Positions 18,318 to 26,450 of a DNA stretch of 64,000 nucleotides are shown here, in pieces (within the stretch, counting starts at the first letter, position 1; every line of letters starts with the position of its first letter). Source of the DNA: Psychrobacillus sp044762655 (GTDB lineage: Bacteria; Bacillota; Bacilli; Bacillales_A; Planococcaceae); assembly GCF_044762655.1 (NCBI RefSeq), contig NZ_JBIWER010000001.1, positions 922,649-986,648 of the forward strand, in the 5' to 3' direction. The translations under genes were made by a program, and so were the position numbers. The notes beneath the pieces are model-generated. The model had not been told where the DNA came from, made no database searches, and worked only from the letters and a program-made list of their open reading frames with translations.

Positions 18318-18605
18318 AGCAATGAAGAGAAGAGTAGGTAATCGAATTTCTTAACAGAGAGCCCTGTTAGCTGCGAATGGGTAAGAATGAAGTTACCGAA
18401 ACAAGCCTCTGAGCTTCATATAGGACTTGTACAGAACAAGGTATTATGTGACAGACGCTCCTGTTATCGAGCTAGGGTATAAGCATGCATACATGCCGTA
18501 CTTGAAAAGGCCACTAATGGTGACATTAGGGCAAACTAGGGTGGCACCACGACATATTGATCTCGTCCCTAAGACAGCAGTCTTGGGGGTGGGATTTTTT
18601 ATTGG
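18318..18605 (+). ncRNA. T-box leader in front of an MFS transporter gene
   Basis: The T-box motif ACTAGGGTGGCACCACG is at 18535-18551. A terminator hairpin CGTCCCTAAGAC / GTCTTGGGGGTGGGA follows, with six T at 18595-18600; its left arm can instead pair with the T-box. Stem I sequence (GAGTAGGTAA..., GAGAGCC...GCTGCGAATGGG...) lies about 200 bases upstream. The specifier is ambiguous: CCGAAACAAG reads ACA (Thr) if GAA is the loop-E part, or AAC (Asn) one base earlier. The TGGC bulge would pair with a tRNA whose discriminator is G. The leader ends 33 bases before the MFS start. Confidence 0.88.
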
Positions 18606-18632
18606 CCAATAAAATATGTCGGAGGTTTTAAA

Positions 18633-19835
18633 ATGAGTTCCTTTAAATGGAAGTTCCCTATTTTATATTTGTGTTCCGTTGGCTTCGCCAATATCGGAGG
18701 GTGGATATACTTATTAACGATTAACTTAATGGTATTAGACATTACCGGATCTGCTCTAGCCGTTGCTACATTATATATTATCAAGCCGATCACTCAGTTA
18801 TTAGTCGGGCCATGGGCTGGAAGTATCATTGACCGAGTTTCTACTAAGCATATTATGGTTTATTTGGACATAGTTAGAGCAATCTTAATTTTCTTCATCC
18901 CTTTTTCCGATTCCATTCTTTTCAGTTATATACTAGTGTTTTTCATTCAGATGGCTGGGGCAATATTTGAGCCAGCATCCTTTACTTATATGACACATTT
19001 GCTCCCTGAAAATATAAGACATCGGTTTAACGCAATTCTTAGCTTGGTACATTCAGGTGCATTTGTAACTGGCCCTTTAATTGCAGGTGTTTTATTTATG
19101 ATTGGTTCGCTTAAGGAAGCACTATTTGTAAACGTCTTTATTTTTCTTTTATGTGCTGCTCTTACACTTCTACTCCCAAAACAAATGTCTACAGCTAACT
19201 ATGAAAACTCAAGAATAACTTGGTTGAACATCCGAAATGATTGGAGTTTAGTTATATATTTTAGTAAAAAGGCTATTCCTTTTTTCGTCATATATATGAT
19301 GTTTCAAATGGCAATGCTACTCACTGCCGCTTTAGATTCCATGGAAGTGACCTTTGCTAAGAAGGTTCTCAATCTATCCAATACTGCCTATGGATCTCTC
19401 GTCACTCTTGCTGGGATTGGTTTTCTAGTAGGTGCTATCTGTACCAACGTATTAGTAAGATTAGCTCCAGCTAAACTATTGATGAGTATCGGGGCACTGT
19501 TTGTCTCAGTTGGTTATGTTATTTACAGTTTTTCCACAACCTATTTGTTAGCAAGTATCGGATTTTTTGTTCTTTCATTTTTTTTATCTATTTCAAATAC
19601 GGGATTTATGACATATATTCAATCCAATATCCCTACCGATATGATGGGTAGAATATCAAGCCTTTATGAGATGATATCGAGTTTTATACAAATTATCGTT
19701 ATTCTTTTCCTAGGATTTGCTACTCAATGGCTATCTGTTAGAGAGGTCGTCATTGGAGGTTCTATTCTAATGTTTTGTGTGGCTCTCAACTTAACTTTTC
19801 TTTCAGCAAGTAAAGTTAAAAGGAAAATAGCCTAA
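18633..19835 (+). CDS. MFS transporter (MFS_3 type), T-box controlled
   Basis: 400 residues with 12 predicted TM helices. GSIIDRVSTKHIMVYLDIVRA (loop 2-3) is the motif-A-like segment of exporter-like MFS_3 proteins. The T-box leader implies that expression rises when one tRNA is uncharged, so the protein probably carries an amino acid or related metabolite; direction and substrate are unknown. RBS GGAGG. Confidence 0.85.
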   Translation: MSSFKWKFPILYLCSVGFANIGGWIYLLTINLMVLDITGSALAVATLYIIKPITQLLVGPWAGSIIDRVSTKHIMVYLDIVRAILIFFIPFSDSILFSYILVFFIQMAGAIFEPASFTYMTHLLPENIRHRFNAILSLVHSGAFVTGPLIAGVLFMIGSLKEALFVNVFIFLLCAALTLLLPKQMSTANYENSRITWLNIRNDWSLVIYFSKKAIPFFVIYMMFQMAMLLTAALDSMEVTFAKKVLNLSNTAYGSLVTLAGIGFLVGAICTNVLVRLAPAKLLMSIGALFVSVGYVIYSFSTTYLLASIGFFVLSFFLSISNTGFMTYIQSNIPTDMMGRISSLYEMISSFIQIIVILFLGFATQWLSVREVVIGGSILMFCVALNLTFLSASKVKRKIA

Positions 19836-19929
19836 AAGAATGCGTTTTTTCGGTCTTTACAAGATTCATTTGAATATCTTTTTAAGAAGGGACCTTAAAA
19901 GTTTTTTAGTAACCTCAAACCATGTTACG

Positions 19930-20116
19930 ATTGGAATAAAGTGAAACTTCAATCAGTAATAATTTTCTTCATTGCCACTGATAGTTAGTTGAACCATTCG
20001 GACTTTTAGGGGCAGTTGTCCTCCACATATGCTTTGTTAGTTGGGATAAGCTATAGAGGATGAGATGACGGCCCGTAAATACGGGATAAACTTGAGAAGG
20101 ACTAGGTGACGTTAAC
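19930..20116. repeat. Structured intergenic segment, probably a dispersed repeat
   Basis: No gene between 19836 and 20118. The segment holds an imperfect hairpin ATCAGTAAT / ATTgccACTGAT near 19955-19985, a block AACCATTCGGACTTTTAGGGG, and a small hairpin CCCGTAaataCGGG near 20073. I recall similar AACCAATCGGnCTTTTAGGGG blocks from intergenic regions of related genera; unverified. Confidence 0.4.
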
Positions 20117-20118
20117 AA

Positions 20119-20805
20119 ATGAAAAGTAAAATTCAACATCTTACGAAAAGGCAATGGATTATATGGGGCGGTTTGCTGCTAACTTTAGTTTTTGTCTTAT
20201 TAAACAAAGATATTGTGACGTCTTTATTGCTTGGAGATATAGATGAAGTCCAACTGTTTTTAGAAAGAAATATCGGCTATTCTCTTTTTTTTATGGCGCT
20301 AGTCATGCTCATACAAAATTCATTTACTATATTCCCACTTATTTTAGTAATTACAATCAATATTACGTTATTTGGATTTATTAACGGATTCTTATGGAGC
20401 TGGTTTACGGGTGTCATTGCTTCCATCATTGTGTTTTCCGGTGTTCGCTATGTTTTCCAAGAAATTATTATAGATAAGTTCAATAAAGGTTTGATCGAAA
20501 AGGTTGATGCAAATGGTTTTGCTTATGTGCTTCAAGGAAGACTTTTCCCTTTTATCCCAACAAGTCTGATAAATATCTTGTCAGGGCTAAGCACAATACG
20601 AATCGTCCCCTTTACCGTAGCTACTGCAATTGGAAATTTCCTGTATTTTTTTGTTCTTGCCCTTATACCAGCTGGGATACTGTCGTCTGAGGTTGATGAA
20701 TTCGTCATTTTCGGAATAGTCTTTGTGACGATTCTAATTTATTATGTAATGAAATATGTGAAGCACAAAAAAAAAGCTACTGAAAAAGTGGAAACGTTAG
20801 ACTAA
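20119..20805 (+). CDS. TVP38/TMEM64-family (SNARE-associated/DedA-like) membrane protein
   Basis: 228 residues with about six hydrophobic segments and the family core GRLFPFIPTSLINILSGLS near 140. Family members are membrane proteins of uncertain, possibly lipid-scrambling, function. The following phosphoesterase gene is 19 bases downstream, so they are likely co-transcribed. Confidence 0.8.
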   Translation: MKSKIQHLTKRQWIIWGGLLLTLVFVLLNKDIVTSLLLGDIDEVQLFLERNIGYSLFFMALVMLIQNSFTIFPLILVITINITLFGFINGFLWSWFTGVIASIIVFSGVRYVFQEIIIDKFNKGLIEKVDANGFAYVLQGRLFPFIPTSLINILSGLSTIRIVPFTVATAIGNFLYFFVLALIPAGILSSEVDEFVIFGIVFVTILIYYVMKYVKHKKKATEKVETLD

Positions 20806-20824
20806 GCTATAGGGGGGATTATTT

Positions 20825-21559
20825 TTGAAGATTGCGATCATAACAGATATTCACGGAAACGAACTTGCTTTACAATCTGTTTTGAATAAAATAGATATTG
20901 ATAAAGAGGTGCAGGAAATTTGGTGTCTTGGGGACATGATTGCTATGGGGCCAGATACAAATGAGGTTCTTGATATTCTATTTGAGCGTCCAGATGTTCG
21001 AATGATTACTGGCAATCATGACGAAGCTATCCTATCCCTTATTTTAGGTGAAGGCCATCCTGATAGTTACAAGCATACACGCGATCACCATGAATGGATT
21101 GCTAACCAATTAACAAGTGAAAATGTGAAACGCCTTCAGCAATTACCAAGAATAATTACAAAAGAAATTAATGGCACGCGTCTATTTGGTATCCACTACC
21201 ATATAGAAGCACATATGCGTGATGCTCATATTAGAGAAGAGCCCTTTTATACTATTTTAGAGCCAACGCTAGAAAATTCGATCAACATGTTTGGTGATTA
21301 TCCTGCTGATATTATTTGCTTTGGGCATAATCATCCTGAGCATCTTTTTAAAACAGACAACAAGATCCTATTGAATCCAGGAGCCCTTGGTGTGTCTAAA
21401 GGAAATACTGCACCTTATGCAATAATAGACTTTGGTTTCGATAAACCAGCAGTTACAATTCACCACGTTAAGTATGACAAAGAAGCTTTCCTAGAAAAAT
21501 TTGAGAAACTCCAAGTACCACAAAGAGAAATATTGTTTAAGCTTTTTTATAAAGAATAA
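20825..21559 (+). CDS. Calcineurin-like metallophosphoesterase (YfcE/MJ0936 type)
   Basis: 244 residues with all metal-binding motifs: DIHGNELAL (8-16), GDMIAMGP (near 37), GNHDEAI (near 65) and FGHNHPEH (near 175). Cytoplasmic. Likely a small-molecule phosphodiesterase or phosphatase. TTG start behind AGGGGGG. Confidence 0.85.
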   Translation: MKIAIITDIHGNELALQSVLNKIDIDKEVQEIWCLGDMIAMGPDTNEVLDILFERPDVRMITGNHDEAILSLILGEGHPDSYKHTRDHHEWIANQLTSENVKRLQQLPRIITKEINGTRLFGIHYHIEAHMRDAHIREEPFYTILEPTLENSINMFGDYPADIICFGHNHPEHLFKTDNKILLNPGALGVSKGNTAPYAIIDFGFDKPAVTIHHVKYDKEAFLEKFEKLQVPQREILFKLFYKE

Positions 21560-21565
21560 TAGTTT

Positions 21566-21660
21566 TACCTCAGAGAAGTACTGGTGGGATTTCACATAAA
21601 GGCTTATAATGCCTTTACCGAAATTCTGAAACACACGAGGGGCTGGGCGCTAAATCTAGA
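21566..21660 (-). repeat. Degenerate Bacillus-type dispersed intergenic repeat (copy 2, inverted)
   Basis: Read on the minus strand: CTAGATTTAGCGCCCAGCC, CCTCG, GTTTCAGAAT, then the hairpin GGTAAAGGC / GCCTTTAT. It corresponds block for block to the copy at 6420-6578. Confidence 0.55.
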
Positions 21661-21696
21661 CCGACGTTTAATAAATAGTCATATACTTTCTTGACT

Positions 21697-21737
21697 CAAA
21701 AAAATGTCCTCCAAGAAATTACTTGGTGGGCATTTTA
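21697..21737. terminator. Hairpin, likely terminator of the phosphoesterase operon
   Basis: AAAATGtCCtCCAAG / CTTGGtGGgCATTTT with A/T tracts on both sides. Confidence 0.65.
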
Positions 21738-21793
21738 GTTCTCTACTATTAAATAACCTTTGAATGAGTAAAAAAATTACTATGTCGCCACTA

Positions 21794-21824
21794 AAAAAGG
21801 ACATCCATCTGGATATCCTTTTCA
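21794..21824. terminator. Terminator of the flavin reductase gene
   Basis: AAAAAGGACATCC / GGATATCCTTTT stem 11 bases after the stop of the minus-strand gene. Confidence 0.75.
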
Positions 21825-21832
21825 AGTATTGA

Positions 21833-22330
21833 TCATTTATAAAATTCTGTTGGTATAGCACCGATATTTCTACGGTGATATAACAAAGGCTCTTTTGCCG
21901 CATTTTGAATGTGTAGTACTTCACCAATCATAATTGTATGGTCGCCAGCTTCCACTTTGTTAAATACTTTACATTCTAAAGTTGCTAGCGAGTTAGAAAG
22001 CACCGGCAAATCCAACTCTGATTTATTCCATTCACATTGTGCAAATCTATCCTCCACTCTACTAGCGAATAGATTACAGATATCTCCTTGATCTGCTGCT
22101 AGAATATTCACCGTAAATTTATCTACTTTTAAAAACTCGTCATACGAAAATACCCTTTTATCAATAGACCATAATATTAATAATGGATCCAACGAAACAG
22201 AAGCGAAGGAATTTACAGTCAAACCCATTGGTTTACCTTCACTATTAAAAGCAGTGACTACAGTGACCCCAGTAGGATAATTTCCCATGGCCGCTTTAAA
22301 GCTGGCTACTTGATCTAATTTATTTTCCAT
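21833..22330 (-). CDS. Flavin reductase-like FMN-binding protein
   Basis: 165 residues, whole length of the flavin-reductase-like domain. FKAAMGNYPTGVTVVTA at 10-26, GLTVNSFASVSLDPLLILWSI near 40 and GDHTIMIGEVL near 125 are conserved. Probably the reductase component of a two-component monooxygenase or a general FMN reductase. The partner is not nearby. Confidence 0.87.
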   Translation of the reverse strand: MENKLDQVASFKAAMGNYPTGVTVVTAFNSEGKPMGLTVNSFASVSLDPLLILWSIDKRVFSYDEFLKVDKFTVNILAADQGDICNLFASRVEDRFAQCEWNKSELDLPVLSNSLATLECKVFNKVEAGDHTIMIGEVLHIQNAAKEPLLYHRRNIGAIPTEFYK

Positions 22331-22414
22331 CTATATAACATCCATTCTTTTTTCTTTTAAGCATATCAAAACCAACCCATTCTTTCACACATTTGGATTC
22401 ATCCGTTCCTATTT

Positions 22415-22439
22415 GTTTAAAGTTGCTACTACCGGGTAA
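22415..22439 (+). promoter_or_regulatory. Sigma-B-type promoter
   Basis: GTTTAA (22415-22420), 13 bases, GGGTAA (22434-22439). Close to the consensus and 43 bases before the start of a known general-stress family gene. Confidence 0.8.
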
Positions 22440-22481
22440 ATATATACTAGAATACATTACTAACAAAATGGAGGAATTTAC

Positions 22482-22802
22482 ATGACAGTCAAACTAACAG
22501 TTGAAAATGCAGTTCAAGCTAAACAAGAAATTGAAAAACTTGAAACACAAGGATACGTTCGAGACAATATTCATATTTTCGCCCATTTTAAAGAAAGAGC
22601 AGACGATATCAACGATGCGCTCGACACATCTGATGTCGGTATGAAAGAGCAAGGCTTTTTACAATCATTTAAAAATATGTTTACCTCTCGAGGAGATGAA
22701 CTTCGTAGCAAAATGGAAGCTGCCGGAATTTCTAAACAAGAGGCTGAAGCAGCTGAAAAAGAACTAGACAAAGGTAAATTAGTTATTATTGCGCATAACT
22801 AA
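22482..22802 (+). CDS. General stress protein 17M-like (YflT family)
   Basis: 106 residues: a short alpha/beta N-terminal half (VENAVQAKQEIEKLETQGYVRDNIHIFAH) and an acidic helical tail rich in E/K/A, as in the YflT/GSP17M family. The sigma-B-type promoter directly upstream agrees with the family's stress regulation. Biochemical role unknown. Confidence 0.85.
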   Translation: MTVKLTVENAVQAKQEIEKLETQGYVRDNIHIFAHFKERADDINDALDTSDVGMKEQGFLQSFKNMFTSRGDELRSKMEAAGISKQEAEAAEKELDKGKLVIIAHN

Positions 22803-22817
22803 ATAAGAAAAGCACTT

Positions 22818-22850
22818 CCCATTCCTTTTTAGGAATGGGTTTTTATTTGT
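22818..22850 (+). terminator. Terminator of the general stress gene
   Basis: CCCATTCC / GGAATGGG stem, TTTTTATTT tail. Confidence 0.9.
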
Positions 22851-22871
22851 ATTTTATCATTTTCTCCGCGT

Positions 22872-23930
22872 TTATTTTTCGTAAACTCTATCCATATTAA
22901 CAAATGGTATATGATAATTAAGCATTCCTTTTATTTGCTTTATATTTATTCTTTCCCCTTCTAAGAAGCGATTAAAATCTATGATAACTGGTGCCCGATT
23001 TCCCCCGATAGCAAATAAAGCCTTTTTTGCGCTCGGAATATAAGCAGATGTGTGTATTGTTCCTGCAGATGCATCATATTTGCTAGAAAATATCTCATTC
23101 TCTGTATCGTTCAAGCTTTGATATGCCCCATATATATCCATGTCATCACTTTGCTGACTTTCCAGTATTTTATGTCTTCTCAAAGAATCATTCGTGCGAT
23201 AACGATTTTCTTCGGTTAATATTTCAAAATGATTTGTACTAATATTCGATTTTTTCGCGATTACCTTTCTAGGAGAGGCTTCTACCACAAATGTATCCCC
23301 ACTTGGATCGAGTAGAACATAATTAAATGAAGTTCGATGAGGAATTTCTTTTAATAAAGTGATAGCTTCACTTACATTTGCACAACTTTCTAAAATAATT
23401 CGACCAATCATATTACATACAAATCCATCTTCTGAACGAACCCGGTTTATAAAGTTATAACCCATTGCAAGCCCTTTTTCATTCATCCCATCGGTACGTC
23501 CTGTTATTTGCATGGAAGGACCTATCGTCGCATAGCCCTTATCTGTAGGTTGATAAATGACATACCGCCCTTCGTAGTATCCGGGATGGCTATCATAATT
23601 ACGTATTATATATTCAGATCCTGTTAAAATAGAGCATCCACTTTTCTCATAATCGACATAATACCCACCGAACTCTCTGAGTGCTTCCTCCATTGTACAA
23701 TGGAGTGCATCTGCTAGTCCCTGTAGTTCATCCAGCATGCTAGGAAGAAATGTAGAAAATAGTTGGACTGCTTCTTTTTGGTTTATAGTAAAATGACGTT
23801 TTCTCATGGAATCCCATTGTTTTTCGCGGTTAAATAAAATAGGTGACTCCTTTAAAAGCTCCCCTTGCATATAACCGAAATCATAATGATTTCCTCTATA
23901 CTGAATGACATCGCTATAAAAATGATTCAT
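22872..23930 (-). CDS. C45-family Ntn hydrolase (acyl-CoA:6-APA acyltransferase-like)
   Basis: About 352 residues. The family is made as a precursor that cuts itself before a cysteine; here the candidate nucleophile is Cys in EKSGCSILTG, followed by the typical NYDSHPGYYEGR. Probably hydrolyses an amide or acyl bond, for instance an acyl-homoserine lactone or a peptide amide; substrate unknown. I use the second ATG behind GAGGAG (9-base spacing); the frame is open 31 codons further. Two palindromes stand in its promoter region. Confidence 0.75.
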   Translation of the reverse strand: MNHFYSDVIQYRGNHYDFGYMQGELLKESPILFNREKQWDSMRKRHFTINQKEAVQLFSTFLPSMLDELQGLADALHCTMEEALREFGGYYVDYEKSGCSILTGSEYIIRNYDSHPGYYEGRYVIYQPTDKGYATIGPSMQITGRTDGMNEKGLAMGYNFINRVRSEDGFVCNMIGRIILESCANVSEAITLLKEIPHRTSFNYVLLDPSGDTFVVEASPRKVIAKKSNISTNHFEILTEENRYRTNDSLRRHKILESQQSDDMDIYGAYQSLNDTENEIFSSKYDASAGTIHTSAYIPSAKKALFAIGGNRAPVIIDFNRFLEGERINIKQIKGMLNYHIPFVNMDRVYEK

Positions 23931-23970
23931 ATACATATTCTCCTCGTCATTTTTTAGGATGCTTGAATTT

Positions 23971-24010
23971 ATCCTATTGTTAGGATATTTGCCAATCCTA
24001 TCATTAGGAC
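23971..24010. promoter_or_regulatory. Paired operator-like palindromes
   Basis: ATCCTA-TTGT-TAGGAT (23971-23986) and ATCCTA-TCAT-TAGGAC (23995-24010), 24 bases apart centre to centre, in the divergent region between the C45 gene and topB. The regulator is unknown. Confidence 0.55.
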
Positions 24011-24106
24011 TATACCGTGTCAAATAGTTGAAATAGAAAACATTTCATATTTATGCGATAATAATAGAACTAGCGTTTCTATTATTGAAACCAATGAGGT
24101 GAAATC

Positions 24107-26242
24107 ATGAAACCTGTTATTTTAGCAGAAAAGCCTAGTCAGGCAAAAGCATATGCGGATGCTTTTAAGGTAAAACGACACGAAGGATATTTAGAAATCC
24201 AACCATGTCCCATTTTTCCTGAGGGAGCCTATATTACTTGGGGAATTGGACATCTTGTGGAACTAAAAGAACCGAAAGCATATGATCCGAAGTGGAATAA
24301 ATGGTCACTTGCAAGTTTACCCATCTTACCAGAGAAGTATGAATTTCAAATTGCCAAAGGAAAATTTAAACAATTTTCTGTCGTCAAAAAATTACTTAAA
24401 GCTACAGATACGGTTATTAATGCGTGCGACGTAGACCGAGAAGGTTCGAATATCTTCTATAGTATATACAACCAAAGTGGAGCACGCGGTCAAACGATTA
24501 AACGCTTATGGATTAATTCCTTAGAGATTGAGGAAGTGCTAAAGGGCTTTAGTAACTTACAGGATAATCGTAAGGATCTATTATTATACGACGAAGCCAA
24601 AGCTCGTCAAATTAGTGATTGGTTAGTAGGTATGAACGGTTCTAGATTATATTCGTTATTGTTGCAGGGACAAGGCATTAAAGAAGTATTTCCTATTGGA
24701 AGAGTTCAATCACCGACCATTTTCTTGATTTATCAACGTCAACTGGAAATTGAACAATTTGTATCGGAGCCTTTTTATGAGATAGAAGCTACCTTCCATG
24801 CAGAAAAAGGAGCATACAAGGGAAAAGCGAAAGCGAAGGAATCCAAAAAAGAAAAAATTCAAGCACTTCTTTCTAACCATTATATTCAACCAAATTCACC
24901 GGGTGTTATTACTTCTGTTGAAAAAGTAGATAAGCGAACTCCGCCACCCCAGCTCCATTCTTTGTCGACATTACAGGCTACCGCCAATCGGTTGTGGAAA
25001 ACGAGTCCAGCAGATGTATTAAAAACGATGCAGGGACTTTATGAAAAAAAATTAGTTTCTTACCCGAGAACGGATGCAAGACATATTACACCAAACGAGT
25101 TTTCCTATATCGCTGCTCAGGTTTCGGCTTATCAGCAAATTATTGGTCTTCCTTTTGAAGTTGCTTCACTCGTTCCTAAAAAACGATATGTCGATAGCTC
25201 GAAAGTCCAGGAGCATTATGCCATTATTCCAACGAAGAAGCTCCCAACACCCGCAAAGTTGGGTGGACTTTCTATTCTCGAGCGAAATCTTTATGAAGAA
25301 ATCGTCCGCACTACTTTGGCGATGTTCCATTCCGATTATTTATATACAGAGACCAAGGTTACAACAGATGTGAATGGTCTCCCCTTTTTCACAACTGGAA
25401 AAACAGAGCGAGATCAGGGCTGGAAAGCATTATTTACCCGTTCATCTAAAGAGAAAGAAGAACATCCACTTCCTCCATTGCAAGAGAAGGAAAAAGTTGA
25501 GAGTGAAATCGGTATTAAAGAAGGAAAAACTATGCCTCCAAAGCCTTATACGGAAGGACAGCTTATCGCTATGATGAAAACCTGTGGAAAGCTTGTGGAG
25601 GATAAACTAGAAACTGAAATTTTAAAAGAAGTAGAAGGTCTCGGCACAGAAGCAACACGTAGTGGAATTATTGAAACGATTAAACGACATGGCTATATAA
25701 GTGTATCGAAGAACATTGTTTCCATAACTGATAAAGGTCGTGTACTCTGTCAGGCAATAGAGGGTAATCTTCTTGCTAGTCCATCTATGACAGCTAAATG
25801 GGAAACCTATTTACGAAAAATCGGTAATGGGGAAGGCTCGATGGATCGTTTTCTAGGTAGTATAGCTAAGTTTATCCAAAGCTTGATGGATGAGGTTCCC
25901 AATCAATTAAATACTAAACAGATTAATATAAAGCTAGCACCTCGTGCCTCCAAGTTTGATAAGTTCAAAAGAGATCCTATTGTAGCCTGTCCTAAATGTC
26001 AAAAAGGATCGATCATTGCCCATAAGAACTTTTATGGCTGCACAGAGTATAAAAATGGTTGTACACAGACGTTTAACGGATACTTTTTAAAGAAAAAAAT
26101 AACACCTAGCCAAATAAAGCTGCTTTGTACAAAGGGGAAAACAAACATCATCAAAGGATTTGAAGCTGAAAACGGTCAAAAGTTTGATGCGAGCTTAGCA
26201 TTAGTTGAAGGAAAAATAAAACTAGAGTTTAAAAAAGAATAA
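24107..26242 (+). CDS. topB: DNA topoisomerase III
   Basis: 711-residue type IA topoisomerase. Toprim residues: LAEKPSQAKAYADAF at 6-20 and NACDVDREGSNIFY near 105. The catalytic tyrosine is in KLVSYPRTDARHI near 310. TEATRSGIIETIKRHGYI near 520 is conserved. A C-terminal Cys-rich unit (CPKCQKG...GCTEYKNGCTQTF, near 625-650) is the TopB zinc-ribbon-like tail. Relaxes and decatenates DNA. Confidence 0.95.
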   Translation: MKPVILAEKPSQAKAYADAFKVKRHEGYLEIQPCPIFPEGAYITWGIGHLVELKEPKAYDPKWNKWSLASLPILPEKYEFQIAKGKFKQFSVVKKLLKATDTVINACDVDREGSNIFYSIYNQSGARGQTIKRLWINSLEIEEVLKGFSNLQDNRKDLLLYDEAKARQISDWLVGMNGSRLYSLLLQGQGIKEVFPIGRVQSPTIFLIYQRQLEIEQFVSEPFYEIEATFHAEKGAYKGKAKAKESKKEKIQALLSNHYIQPNSPGVITSVEKVDKRTPPPQLHSLSTLQATANRLWKTSPADVLKTMQGLYEKKLVSYPRTDARHITPNEFSYIAAQVSAYQQIIGLPFEVASLVPKKRYVDSSKVQEHYAIIPTKKLPTPAKLGGLSILERNLYEEIVRTTLAMFHSDYLYTETKVTTDVNGLPFFTTGKTERDQGWKALFTRSSKEKEEHPLPPLQEKEKVESEIGIKEGKTMPPKPYTEGQLIAMMKTCGKLVEDKLETEILKEVEGLGTEATRSGIIETIKRHGYISVSKNIVSITDKGRVLCQAIEGNLLASPSMTAKWETYLRKIGNGEGSMDRFLGSIAKFIQSLMDEVPNQLNTKQINIKLAPRASKFDKFKRDPIVACPKCQKGSIIAHKNFYGCTEYKNGCTQTFNGYFLKKKITPSQIKLLCTKGKTNIIKGFEAENGQKFDASLALVEGKIKLEFKKE

Positions 26243-26265
26243 TTCTTTGTGATCGGTTATCGAGT

Positions 26266-26366
26266 TGTGTCGATCGATGTTTGGTGGTGATCGACCGATT
26301 ATCGTCGCTAGTCGATCGATATTTGGCGATGGTCGATCGATTATCGGTCAGCATCGATCGATTTTA
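26266..26366. repeat. TCGATCGA-rich tandem repeat after topB
   Basis: Two 38-40-base units, each GTCGATCGAT-n-TTTGG...TCGAnCGATTATCGnC, and a third partial unit (ATCGATCGATTTTATC). High content of the palindrome TCGATCGA. The translation of this stretch (RSMFGG..RSIFGD..RSIIGQ..) is a by-product of the repeat and has no RBS. Confidence 0.65.
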
Positions 26367-26412
26367 TCAAAAACTGTTCAGCACAAGACCTTTATTAAAG
26401 CATTAAACATCG

Positions 26413-26450
26413 AAAAGGCTGACCTCAATAGCGAAGATCAGCCTTTATTT
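26413..26450. terminator. Bidirectional terminator between topB and the P1 peptidase gene
   Basis: AAAGGCTGA / TCAGCCTTT stem with a T-rich tail. Confidence 0.85.
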
